From the NCBI RefSeq assembly GCF_005221325.1, contig NZ_CP039889.1:1116001-1180000 (forward strand): DNA of 64,000 nt. Direction: 5' to 3'. The stretch's first letter is position 1, and every line of letters starts with the position of its first letter. The notes below the pieces were generated by a model, which saw nothing but the letters and a program-made list of their open reading frames with translations, was not told the origin of the DNA and did not search any database. A program made the translations under genes and the position numbers. The DNA comes from Agrobacterium tumefaciens. GTDB lineage: Bacteria; Pseudomonadota; Alphaproteobacteria; Rhizobiales; Rhizobiaceae. Below, one piece after another: positions 56,818 through 64,000 of the stretch.

Positions 56818-57153
56818 TCACTCCGCCGCAATCATCAGAGTTTCAAGCGCAATGGACAGCCGTCCATCCAGATTACGCACCGGGATCGTCCGCACCTCGC
56901 CCTCATCCGCCCCCAGCGCCTTGCCGGTCTCCAGCGAAATCACCCAATTATGCAAGGGACACGTCACCGAAGCGCCATGCACGATGCCCTGGCTCAGCGG
57001 GCCACCCTTATGCGGGCAGTGATCTTCGATGGCAAAGACCTGATTTTCCGCCGTACGGAACACCGCGATCTTGCCCATCGGCGTTTTCACGCAACGCGCA
57101 CCGCGCAGCGGAATGTCGGAGATATCGCCAATATCGATCCAGTTGCTATCCAT
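56818..57153 (-). CDS. nirD: Nitrite reductase (NADH) small subunit
   Basis: The 111-residue Rieske-like protein retains the [2Fe-2S] ligand pattern: Cys and His in DHCPHKGGPLSQG, then VTCPLHNWVISLETG. It pairs with NirB. The ATG at 57153 follows GGAGTGAG, and a GTG three codons upstream is possible. It starts 5 bases after the nirB stop. The function follows from the operon. Confidence 0.9.
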   Translation of the reverse strand: MDSNWIDIGDISDIPLRGARCVKTPMGKIAVFRTAENQVFAIEDHCPHKGGPLSQGIVHGASVTCPLHNWVISLETGKALGADEGEVRTIPVRNLDGRLSIALETLMIAAE

Positions 57154-57158
57154 CGTTC

Positions 57159-59606
57159 TCACTCCGCCGCCTGATTGAAACCGATTGCCGCCATGGGTTT
57201 GAATTCGTGCTTGTCGTGGCCGGACACGCGCTCGGACCAGGGATCGACCTGTGCGAATTTCTGGCTGAAGACGAAGCGGTCGAAATAGGCCCTGCGCTTG
57301 TCAGTATCGTCCATGATCTGGCGGCGAACCTCGTCGTAACCGATGCGTTTCGCCCATTTGTAGATGCGCTCGAGATACCGCGCCTGTTCGCGATACATCT
57401 GGGTCAGCGCCACGATATGCTCCAGCGCCTCGTCTTCGGTATGGACAAGTCCCAGAACTTCCGTGCCCTTGATGTCGAGACCGGCGGCACCGGCGAAATG
57501 GATTTCGAAACCGGAATCGACGCAGATGACACCGATATCCTTGCAGGTGGCCTCGGCGCAGTTGCGCGGACAGCCGGAAACGGCGAGCTTCAGTTTGGCG
57601 GGCGTCCACGAGCCCCACATGAATTTTTCGATGCGGATACCAAGCCCGGTGGAATCCTGCGTGCCGAAGCGGCACCATTGTTCACCCACACAGGTTTTCA
57701 CGGTGCGCAGCCCCTTGGCGTAGGCCTGACCGGAGATGAAGCCCGCCTTGCCGAGATCAGCCCAGACGGCGGGCAAATCCTCCTTCTCGATGCCGAGAAG
57801 GTCGATGCGCTGGCCGCCGGTCACCTTCACCATCGGGATTTCGAACTTGTCGACCACATCGGCAATCGCCCTCAGTTCGGAGGAGGAGGTGACGCCGCCC
57901 CACATGCGCGGCACGACGGAGTAGGTGCCGTCCTTCTGGATATTGGCGTGGACGCGCTCGTTGATGTAACGCGACTGGTAGTCATCGGCATATTCGTCCG
58001 GAAAATCGCAGACGAGATAATAATTGAGCGCCGGCCGGCACTTGGCACAGCCGCAGGAGGTTTTCCACTCCAGTTCCTGCATCACGGCGGGAATGGTCTT
58101 CAAGCCCTTGGCCTTGATAAGACGGCGCACATCGTCATGACCGAGATCGGTGCATTTGCACATGGGCTGCACGGCGGCGGGGTTGTAGCTATCGCCCAGC
58201 GTCAACGTCATCAGCTGTTCGACAAGGCCGGTACAGTTGCCGCAGGAGGCGGAGGCCTTGGTGTGGGCGCGCACATCATCCAGCGAGGCCAGCCCCTTTG
58301 AGGTGATGGCCGTTGTGATCTTTCCCTTGCAAACGCCGTTGCAGCCACAGATTTCCGCATCATCCGGCAAGGCTGCAACGGCCGCCATAGGGTCCAGCGG
58401 CGACCCTCCCTGATAGGCCTGACCGAAGATCAGGGTTTCACGCATGGCGGAAATATCGGTTGATTTCTTCATCAGGTCGAAGAACCACGATCCGTCAGCC
58501 GTCTCGCCGTAGAGAACCGCGCCGATGATGCGGTTTTCCTTGAGAATCAGGCGCTTGTAGACGCCAGCGGTGGCGTCGCGCAGCACGATTTCCTCGCGGT
58601 CGTCGCCCTCTGCAAAATCGCCGGCGGAAAACAGGTTGATGCCGGTAACTTTCAGTTTCGTGTTGGTGACGGAGCCATGATATTCGGCCGAACCGCCGCA
58701 CAGCCGATCGGCCAGCACCCGCGCCGATTCATAAAGCGGTGCGACCAGCCCGTAGCACATGCCGCGATGCTCGGCGCATTCGCCGAGCGCGTAGATTGAG
58801 GCGTCCGACGTCATCATGCCGTCATCCACGACGATGCCACGATTGACGGCGATGCCGGCTTCCTTGGCAAGACCGGAGGCTGGACGGATGCCGACCGCCA
58901 TCACCACCATATCGCCCTTGATGACACGGCCGTCTTCAAGCTCGATGCCCTCGACCTTGTCCTCACCCAGAATGCATTTGGTGTTGGCCTTGGTGATGAT
59001 GTCGATGCCGCGCTCGTTCAGCGCCTTTTCCAAGAGATAAGCCGCTGCCGGATCGAGCTGCCGCTCCATGATCGTTGGCATCAGGTGGATGACGGTGACA
59101 TCCATGCCCTGACGCTTCAGGCCATAGGCGGCCTCCAAACCGAGCAAACCCGCACCGATGACGATGGCGCGGCCCTTGCCCTTCGCAATTTCCAGCATCT
59201 TCGTCACATCGTCGAGATCGCGATAGGCGAGCACGCCGGGCAACTGGTGGCCGGGAACGGGGATGATGAACGGCAGGGAGCCGGTGGCGATGACCAGCCT
59301 GTCATAGGAAACCGTGATGCCGTTTTCGCTGGTCACGGTCTTGTTGTCGCGATCGATGCCGGTGACCTTGGCGCCCTTGTGCAGGGTAACATTGTTGGCG
59401 GCATACCATTCGTCATTGTGGATGACGATGTCTTCATAGCTTTTTTCGCCTGAGAGTACCGGCGAGAGCATGATGCGGTCGTAATTGACGCGCGGCTCGG
59501 CGTTGAAAATGGTGACGTCGTAGAGACCGGGGGCGGTTTCGAACAGGTTTTCCAGCATGCGCCCCGGCGCCATGCCATTGCCGATGATGACGAGTTTTTG
59601 CGTCAT
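57159..59606 (-). CDS. nirB: Nitrite reductase (NADH) large subunit
   Basis: The 815-residue enzyme has an FAD/NAD-binding domain (KLVIIGNGMAPGRMLENL, AIVIGAGLLGLEAAYGLKRQG), a BFD-like [2Fe-2S] region (CGCNGVCKGK, ASCGNCTGLVEQL) and a siroheme/[4Fe-4S] domain (TCVGEQWCRFGTQDSTGLG, SGCPRNCAEATCKDIGV). It reduces nitrite to ammonium with NADH in the cytoplasm. The ATG at 59606 follows GGAG; the frame continues 23 codons upstream into the spacer. It starts 6 bases after the nrtD stop. Confidence 0.95.
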   Translation of the reverse strand: MTQKLVIIGNGMAPGRMLENLFETAPGLYDVTIFNAEPRVNYDRIMLSPVLSGEKSYEDIVIHNDEWYAANNVTLHKGAKVTGIDRDNKTVTSENGITVSYDRLVIATGSLPFIIPVPGHQLPGVLAYRDLDDVTKMLEIAKGKGRAIVIGAGLLGLEAAYGLKRQGMDVTVIHLMPTIMERQLDPAAAYLLEKALNERGIDIITKANTKCILGEDKVEGIELEDGRVIKGDMVVMAVGIRPASGLAKEAGIAVNRGIVVDDGMMTSDASIYALGECAEHRGMCYGLVAPLYESARVLADRLCGGSAEYHGSVTNTKLKVTGINLFSAGDFAEGDDREEIVLRDATAGVYKRLILKENRIIGAVLYGETADGSWFFDLMKKSTDISAMRETLIFGQAYQGGSPLDPMAAVAALPDDAEICGCNGVCKGKITTAITSKGLASLDDVRAHTKASASCGNCTGLVEQLMTLTLGDSYNPAAVQPMCKCTDLGHDDVRRLIKAKGLKTIPAVMQELEWKTSCGCAKCRPALNYYLVCDFPDEYADDYQSRYINERVHANIQKDGTYSVVPRMWGGVTSSSELRAIADVVDKFEIPMVKVTGGQRIDLLGIEKEDLPAVWADLGKAGFISGQAYAKGLRTVKTCVGEQWCRFGTQDSTGLGIRIEKFMWGSWTPAKLKLAVSGCPRNCAEATCKDIGVICVDSGFEIHFAGAAGLDIKGTEVLGLVHTEDEALEHIVALTQMYREQARYLERIYKWAKRIGYDEVRRQIMDDTDKRRAYFDRFVFSQKFAQVDPWSERVSGHDKHEFKPMAAIGFNQAAE

Positions 59607-59611
59607 GGTGA

Positions 59612-60409
59612 TTACTCCGCGGCTTCGACGAAGCGGTGACGTTCGTAGAGGAACTTCAGCACGGCTTCGCGGCATTTGAGGTAGGTCTTGTCGGATGCAA
59701 GCTCGATGCGGTTGCGCGGGCGTGCCAGCGGCACATCAAGCTCTTCGCCGATATGAGCAGCGGGACCATTGGTCATCATCACGATGCGGTCGGACAAGAG
59801 CACGGCCTCGTCCACATCATGGGTGATCATGACCATGGTGTTGCCAAGCCGGGCGTGGATTTCCATCACCGCGTCCTGAAGGTGGGCGCGGGTCAGCGCG
59901 TCCAGCGCGCCGAAAGGCTCGTCGAGCAGCAGGATTTTCGGCTCCATGGCAAGCGCGCGGGCAATGCCGACGCGCTGCTTCATGCCGCCGGAAATTTCCG
60001 AGGGTTTCTTGTCCTTCGCATGTCCCATCTGCACGAGATCGAGATTGCGCATAACCCAGTCATGCCGCTCGGCCCGAGTCTTGGTGTTGCGAAACACCTT
60101 GTCGACGGCGAGGTTGACGTTTTCATAGACGGAAAGCCAGGGCAGCAGGCTGTGGTTCTGGAACACGACGGCGCGTTCCGGGCCGGGCTCGTTGACCTCC
60201 CGGTTTTCGAGGAGCACGGCACCGGCTGAAACCTTCGTCAGTCCGGCGATGAGGTTAAGCATCGTGGATTTGCCACAGCCGGAATGGCCGATGACGGAGA
60301 CGAATTCGCCTTTTTCGATGGTAAGGTTGATGCCTTTCAGCACCTCGGCGCGGGAGCCGCCCTTGTCGAAATATTTATCGATATGATCGAGCTTCAGATA
60401 AGCGTTCAT
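59612..60409 (-). CDS. nrtD: Nitrate ABC transporter ATP-binding protein
   Basis: The 265-residue ATPase has Walker [10 protein letters not shown], signature ISGGMKQR (Ile for Leu), Walker [13 protein letters not shown] and H-loop MITHDVDEA. It belongs to the nitrate/taurine/bicarbonate (NrtD/SsuB) class. It energises NrtB. The frame is open upstream as a shadow of nrtB, but ATG 60409 is the family start and follows the nrtB stop by 13 bases. Some annotators call it nrtC. Confidence 0.92.
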   Translation of the reverse strand: MNAYLKLDHIDKYFDKGGSRAEVLKGINLTIEKGEFVSVIGHSGCGKSTMLNLIAGLTKVSAGAVLLENREVNEPGPERAVVFQNHSLLPWLSVYENVNLAVDKVFRNTKTRAERHDWVMRNLDLVQMGHAKDKKPSEISGGMKQRVGIARALAMEPKILLLDEPFGALDALTRAHLQDAVMEIHARLGNTMVMITHDVDEAVLLSDRIVMMTNGPAAHIGEELDVPLARPRNRIELASDKTYLKCREAVLKFLYERHRFVEAAE

Positions 60410-60422
60410 AGTGGTCGCCCTT

Positions 60423-61316
60423 CTAGTTGGCCGCAGCGCCGCGGGTGATGACCTTGCCGAGCGCCGCCACCAGCTTGTCGAGCATGAAGCCGACGACGCC
60501 GATGTAGGCGAGCGCCACGATGATGTCGGGCAGGCGAGAGGAGTTCCACGCATCCCAGATGAAGAAACCGATGCCGACGCCACCGGTCAGCATTTCAGCC
60601 GCGACGATCGCGAGCCACGAAAGGCCGACACCGATGCGCAGGCCGGTGAAGATGTAGGGCGCGGCCGAAGGCAACATGATCTTGAAGAAGAATTCGAGCT
60701 GGTTGAGCCGCAGTACCTTCGCCACATTGCGGTAATCCTGTGGGATGTTGCGCACGCCCACAGCGGTGTTGATGATGACCGGCCAGATGGAGGTGATGAA
60801 GATCACGAAAATGGCCGACGGGTTGCTGTCCTGAAAGGCGGCCAGCGAAAGCGGCAGCCAGGCCAACGGCGGCACGGTGCGCAGCACCTGAAAGATCGGG
60901 TCGAGGCCACGCATCGCCCAGACTGACTGGCCGATCACCGCGCCGAGCACGATGCCGGCAATGGCGGCGAGGCCGAAACCGTAAGCCACACGTTCGAGCG
61001 AGACCAGCACACGCAGGCCAAGACCGATATCCTGCGAACCATTATGGAAGAACGGCGATACGATGAGATCGTAACTCTCCTCGAAAACCTGACTCGGAGG
61101 CGGCAGCGATGAGCCGGGGGCGGAACAGAGCAGCTGCCAGACGCCGAGCAGGACGGCGAGGACGACAAGCGGCGGTATGGTGTTACGGGCCGCCGCGGCA
61201 CCCCATTTGCGAAGATCGATCCGCGGTGGATGTTTGGGCGAAAGTGCCACGACGTTTGCCTTCTGCACTGCCGGCTGCTGCGGCTCTTCCTTGAATTTTC
61301 GGGCCAATGCGGACAT
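60423..61316 (-). CDS. nrtB: Nitrate ABC transporter permease
   Basis: The 297-residue inner-membrane permease has about six helices and the coupling loop [41 protein letters not shown]. It forms the nitrate channel with NrtD. The ATG at 61316 is preceded by GAGGAA at good spacing; the ATG at 61322 lies too close to that site. Separated from nrtA by 113 bases that hold a palindromic repeat. Confidence 0.92.
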   Translation of the reverse strand: MSALARKFKEEPQQPAVQKANVVALSPKHPPRIDLRKWGAAAARNTIPPLVVLAVLLGVWQLLCSAPGSSLPPPSQVFEESYDLIVSPFFHNGSQDIGLGLRVLVSLERVAYGFGLAAIAGIVLGAVIGQSVWAMRGLDPIFQVLRTVPPLAWLPLSLAAFQDSNPSAIFVIFITSIWPVIINTAVGVRNIPQDYRNVAKVLRLNQLEFFFKIMLPSAAPYIFTGLRIGVGLSWLAIVAAEMLTGGVGIGFFIWDAWNSSRLPDIIVALAYIGVVGFMLDKLVAALGKVITRGAAAN

Positions 61317-61351
61317 GGGCATTTCCTCTTGATTTTGGTTGCGGTCTGGGC

Positions 61352-61414
61352 TCGCCCCTCATCCGGTCTTCAGTCTCGGCCGCCGAAAGGCGGGCGCTGG
61401 CGGATGAAGGGCGA
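61352..61414. repeat. Inverted repeat between nrtA and nrtB
   Basis: TCGCCCCTCATCCG (61352-61365) and CGGATGAAGGGCGA (61401-61414) are inverted with one mismatch, around a 35-base spacer. CCCTCATCC-type palindromes are common dispersed elements in Rhizobiales intergenic DNA. In the mRNA it would form a stem-loop after nrtA and could stabilise that message. Confidence 0.55.
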
Positions 61415-61429
61415 TACCCGGTCTCCTCC

Positions 61430-62728
61430 TCAGGAGGCCGCCTTGATGGAAAGGCTTTCGAGATAGGCCGACGGGTTTTCAGGGTCGAAGACCTTGCCGT
61501 CGAAGAAGGTTTCCTTGCCGCGCGAAGTGGAGGCAGGAAGATCGGCAACGCCGAGATCCTTGGCCGCTGCACGCCAGATATCCTCACGGTTCACCTTCGC
61601 AACGAGCGCCTTCACATCCGTATCGGGCGCAAACTTGCCCCAGCGGATGTTTTCGGTGATGAACCAGCTGTCATGGCTGTGGAAGGGATAAGAAGCGTGG
61701 TCCTGCCAGAACTTCATCTGCAGGCCGGTATTTTCCAGCACTCGGCCGTTGCCGTAATTGATATTACCCTTGAGGCGCCCGAGAACATCCTTCGGCGGGA
61801 CGTTGAACCACTGGCGTTTGCCGAGGATAGTGGACATCTCCTCCTTGTTCGCCATCTCGTCGCACCATTGCTGCGCCTCCATCACGGCCATCAGCAGGGC
61901 CTTGGTGGCGTTGGGGTTCTTTTCCACCCAGTCGGCCCGCATGCCGAGTGCCTTTTCCGGATGGCCCTTCCAGAGTTCGCCGGTGGTACAGGCCGTGAAG
62001 CCAATGCCCTGATTGACGAGTTGCTCGTTCCACGGCTCGCCCACACAGAAGACGTCCATGTTGCCGACCTTCATGTTGGCGACCATTTGCGGCGGCGGAA
62101 CGACGATGGTGGAGACGTCCTTGTCCGGGTCGATACCGCCGGCCGCGAGCCAATAGCGGATCCACAGATCATGTGTACCGCCGGGGAAGGTCATGGCAGC
62201 CTTGATTTCCTTGCCTTCGGCCTTCTTCTTCTCGAAAGCCGCTTTCAGCTTGGAGGCGTCAAGCTGAACACCTGTTTCGGCATATTCCTTGGCGACTGAA
62301 ATGCCCTGGCTATCGAGATTGAGGCGCGCGAGGATTGTCATCGGCACCGGCACATTGTTCTGCGTCACCTTGCCGGTATGCATGAGATAGGGCATCGGCG
62401 TCAGAATATGCGCGCCGTCGATGCCGTTCGAGGTGCCGCCGAGCACGAGATTGTCGCGCGTCGCACCCCATGAGGCCTGTTTCAGAACCTCGACCTCAGG
62501 CATGCCGTGCTTGGCGAAAAGTCCCTTTTCAGCCGCAATGATGAGCGGCGCAGCGTCGGTGAGCGCGATGAAACCGAGTTTCGCACCTTTCACTTCCGGT
62601 TCTGCTGTGGCCGCGAAAGCGCCTGACGGAAACGCGGTGCGAACGGCGGTGACGAGGGCTGCGGTGGCTGTCGTCTTCAGTATCGTGCGGCGGCTGACGG
62701 TGCCGGAAAATATCGTCTTCATTCGCAT
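61430..62728 (-). CDS. nrtA: Nitrate ABC transporter substrate-binding protein
   Basis: The 432-residue periplasmic protein has a twin-arginine-type signal (SRRTILKTTATAALVTAV) and a CmpA/NrtA domain (GAKLGFIALTDAAPLIIAAEKGLF, MTFPGGTHDLWIRYWLAAGGIDPDKDV, VFCVGEPWNEQLVNQGIGF). It delivers nitrate to NrtB. The ATG at 62728 follows AAGGGGAAC; an ATG two codons later is possible. It is the first gene after a sigma-54-type promoter and a leader of about 190 bases. Confidence 0.93.
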   Translation of the reverse strand: MRMKTIFSGTVSRRTILKTTATAALVTAVRTAFPSGAFAATAEPEVKGAKLGFIALTDAAPLIIAAEKGLFAKHGMPEVEVLKQASWGATRDNLVLGGTSNGIDGAHILTPMPYLMHTGKVTQNNVPVPMTILARLNLDSQGISVAKEYAETGVQLDASKLKAAFEKKKAEGKEIKAAMTFPGGTHDLWIRYWLAAGGIDPDKDVSTIVVPPPQMVANMKVGNMDVFCVGEPWNEQLVNQGIGFTACTTGELWKGHPEKALGMRADWVEKNPNATKALLMAVMEAQQWCDEMANKEEMSTILGKRQWFNVPPKDVLGRLKGNINYGNGRVLENTGLQMKFWQDHASYPFHSHDSWFITENIRWGKFAPDTDVKALVAKVNREDIWRAAAKDLGVADLPASTSRGKETFFDGKVFDPENPSAYLESLSIKAAS

Positions 62729-62788
62729 GTTCCCCTTATTGAGCCACCGCTTTAGGTGACGTCTTCGCTTGCGAAAAAACCTGAAAAT

Positions 62789-62836
62789 AAAAAAACGCCG
62801 CTCGGTGTTTGCGCCTTCGGAACGGGAGGTGTTCCG
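62789..62836 (-). promoter_or_regulatory. Structured leader upstream of nrtA, possible NasT-controlled attenuator
   Basis: On the minus strand a 6-bp hairpin CGGAAC-acctccc-GTTCCG (62836-62818) is followed about 22 bases later by a run of seven T (62795-62789). The nrtA start is 60 bases further on. Nitrate operons controlled by NasS/NasT carry leader hairpins and a terminator, and a nasS-like gene lies just upstream. I could not recognise the second hairpin that an ANTAR protein needs, so this is tentative. Confidence 0.4.
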
Positions 62837-62928
62837 GGCAGCAAAACCTTGCGACGTCTATGTCTCTGAAAGCGCCTATGCCGCGCCCTGCTTGCTCCGA
62901 TCGCCGTTGACCGGTGCAAAAGATGGAA

Positions 62929-62944
62929 AGCAAGAGGCGTGCCA
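62929..62944 (-). promoter_or_regulatory. Sigma-54 (RpoN) promoter of the nitrate assimilation operon
   Basis: On the minus strand TGGCACG (62944-62938), four bases, then TTGCT (62933-62929) matches the -24/-12 consensus TGGCACG-N4-TTGC in full. The start would be near 62918, giving a leader of about 190 bases. NtrC dependence under nitrogen limitation is expected. An imperfect TGCGC/GCGCA inverted repeat near 63062-63080 could be an enhancer. Otherwise 62945-63101 is AT-rich without a gene. Confidence 0.8.
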
Positions 62945-63101
62945 GTTTACAAATTAGAATCTAAATAATTGAAAATGTATGTTAATTTATCGAAATCAAA
63001 CGCATGATTAAATTTTAATCAGTGACTTTTTTGTCTTTCCTTTGTGCAAATCGGAAGAATGTGCGCTTGAAATTTGCGCAGCCTGCAAGACGGGAGGCCA
63101 A

Positions 63102-64000
63102 TCATGCCTCTCCCGACGCGGGGGAAACCGGTGCGGATGTGCGTACGGAAAAGCTGTTCACATAACCGGCGATATCGGCAGGATCGAACACGACACCATC
63201 CACGAAGCGGTCCCCCTCTTCCTGCCCCTCGATGCGGACATCGGCATCATCAGGCGCTTTCCCGTCACCCAAAGCCGCCCGATAAATATCCGGCCGATAG
63301 GCGGAAAGAGCGGCGTTCACGCCGGTCTGAGACAATTCCGCCTGCCCCCAGCGGATCATCTGGCTGTAAATCCACAACGCCTGGCCCTGACGCGGATAAT
63401 TGGCGTGGTCGCCATGGAAGGTGAAATATTTGTCGATGACCCGGCGGTTGCCCTGGCTGTCGATGCTGAATTCGCCTGATAGTACGCGGCGGATGATGCT
63501 TTGTGGCGCATCGATATAACGCGGATCGGCCAGCGCGCCACTCAGCGCGTCGTGATTATCCGCGAGATCACACCAGCTTGCGGCGGCATCGAGCGCCGTC
63601 AGCAGTCGTCCCACCGTTTCCTGCTGGCTTTCCGCCCATTCGGGCCGCATGCCGATGACCTTTTCGGGGGCAGAGGGCCATAAATCCTGCTTGGCGGCGA
63701 CAATCCTGCCGACACCGCGCTCGGCGGCGACGATGTTCCAAGGCGCACCGACGCAGAAGCCATCAATGGCGCCTGCCGCCAGCGCATCCGAGGTCATGGG
63801 CGGCGGCACCACCACCAGCTTGACGTCATGGTCGGGGTGAATGCCGCCGGCGGCGAGCCAATAGCGGAATTCGTAATTATGCGAGGAAAACGGATAGGTC
63901 ATGCCAAGCGTCGGCGGCGCTTCGCCGCGCGCCCTCATATCGTCAAGCACAAGCTTCAGGGCCGTGGCATTTTCAAGCGCACCAGCCGTCTCCGAAAGCC
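63102..64000 (-). CDS. nasS: NasS-type nitrate sensor (CmpA/NrtA-like), N-terminal part outside window
   Basis: The frame is open from the window edge to the stop at 63102, leaving about 298 residues. It shares the CmpA/NrtA fold with the neighbouring NrtA: LGMTYPFSSHNYEFRYWLAAGGIHPDHDVKLVVVPPP, then GFCVGAPWNIVAAERGVGRI and FHGDHANYPRQGQALWIYSQMIRWGQ. A separate nrtA with a signal peptide follows in the same direction. That makes this copy the likely cytoplasmic sensor NasS, which holds the RNA-binding antiterminator NasT until nitrate binds. nasT would lie outside the window. The missing N-terminus prevents checking for a signal peptide. Confidence 0.75.
   Translation of the reverse strand, partial: LSETAGALENATALKLVLDDMRARGEAPPTLGMTYPFSSHNYEFRYWLAAGGIHPDHDVKLVVVPPPMTSDALAAGAIDGFCVGAPWNIVAAERGVGRIVAAKQDLWPSAPEKVIGMRPEWAESQQETVGRLLTALDAAASWCDLADNHDALSGALADPRYIDAPQSIIRRVLSGEFSIDSQGNRRVIDKYFTFHGDHANYPRQGQALWIYSQMIRWGQAELSQTGVNAALSAYRPDIYRAALGDGKAPDDADVRIEGQEEGDRFVDGVVFDPADIAGYVNSFSVRTSAPVSPASGEA

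Noticed and set aside
62789..62836. Classical two-hairpin ANTAR (NasT) target
   Set aside because: Only one clear stem with a 7-base loop could be drawn; the paired hexaloop hairpins were not found by eye.

Overview
The window looks like a chromosomal segment of an alphaproteobacterium of the Rhizobiales, most like Agrobacterium/Rhizobium. This rests on protein resemblance (CpdR, GlpSTPQUV-type glycerol importer, NasA/NirBD/Nrt set, fused ATP-grasp/alpha-E protein), high GC with AT-rich promoters, and Rhizobiales-type intergenic palindromes. No phage, transposase, plasmid or CRISPR sequence was seen. Species cannot be named from sequence alone.

Layout. (1) 1-4206: a four-carbon sugar-acid locus, with a sialidase-like protein (5' end cut by the window edge), PdxA2-type dehydrogenase and iron alcohol dehydrogenase on +, facing a DUF1537-type sugar-acid kinase and a GntR/FCD regulator on -. 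(2) 4334-9354: a fusion of an ATP-grasp enzyme with a NodB-type deacetylase, a YciA-like thioesterase, and an SbmA/YddA-like ABC half-transporter whose nucleotide-binding domain has lost every key motif. (3) 9645-16261: a three-gene cluster of transglutaminase-DUF2126 amidoligase, circularly permuted ATP-grasp with alpha-E, and a second transglutaminase. It is predicted to make or modify a peptide-like product and is the best candidate here for an uncharacterised system. (4) 16430-25289: a Tad-like von Willebrand protein, an ABC-F ATPase, D- and L-lactate dehydrogenases, a MarR-GNAT fusion with its own operator, and a chemoreceptor. (5) 25575-35392: an eight-gene leftward operon with a ribose-type ABC importer, SorC regulator, aldo/keto reductase, GlpD-like dehydrogenase, DhnA/LsrF-like aldolase and FGGY kinase, read as a polyol or sugar pathway of unknown substrate, with candidate SorC operators upstream. 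(6) 35656-42239: tRNA-Val(GAC), CpdR, an N-formylglutamate amidohydrolase-like enzyme, a strong small-RNA candidate, a HisN-like phosphatase, a lipase-like hydrolase, Hsp20 behind a ROSE-type RNA thermometer, and an SBF-type transporter with a divergent LysR regulator. (7) 42295-52340: the complete glycerol regulon glpR-glpD-glpSTPQUV-glpK. (8) 52481-64000: nitrate assimilation, nasS (cut by the window edge), nrtA-nrtB-nrtD, nirB-nirD, nasA, cysG, behind a near-consensus sigma-54 promoter and a structured leader.

How the genes work together. Glycerol enters through GlpSTPQUV, is phosphorylated by GlpK and oxidised by GlpD; GlpR boxes of the form TTTCGTT lie in both promoter regions. Nitrate enters through NrtABD, is reduced to nitrite by NasA and to ammonium by NirBD, with CysG making the siroheme that NirB needs. 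The region 5 operon follows the same logic of ABC import, kinase, FAD dehydrogenase and aldolase.
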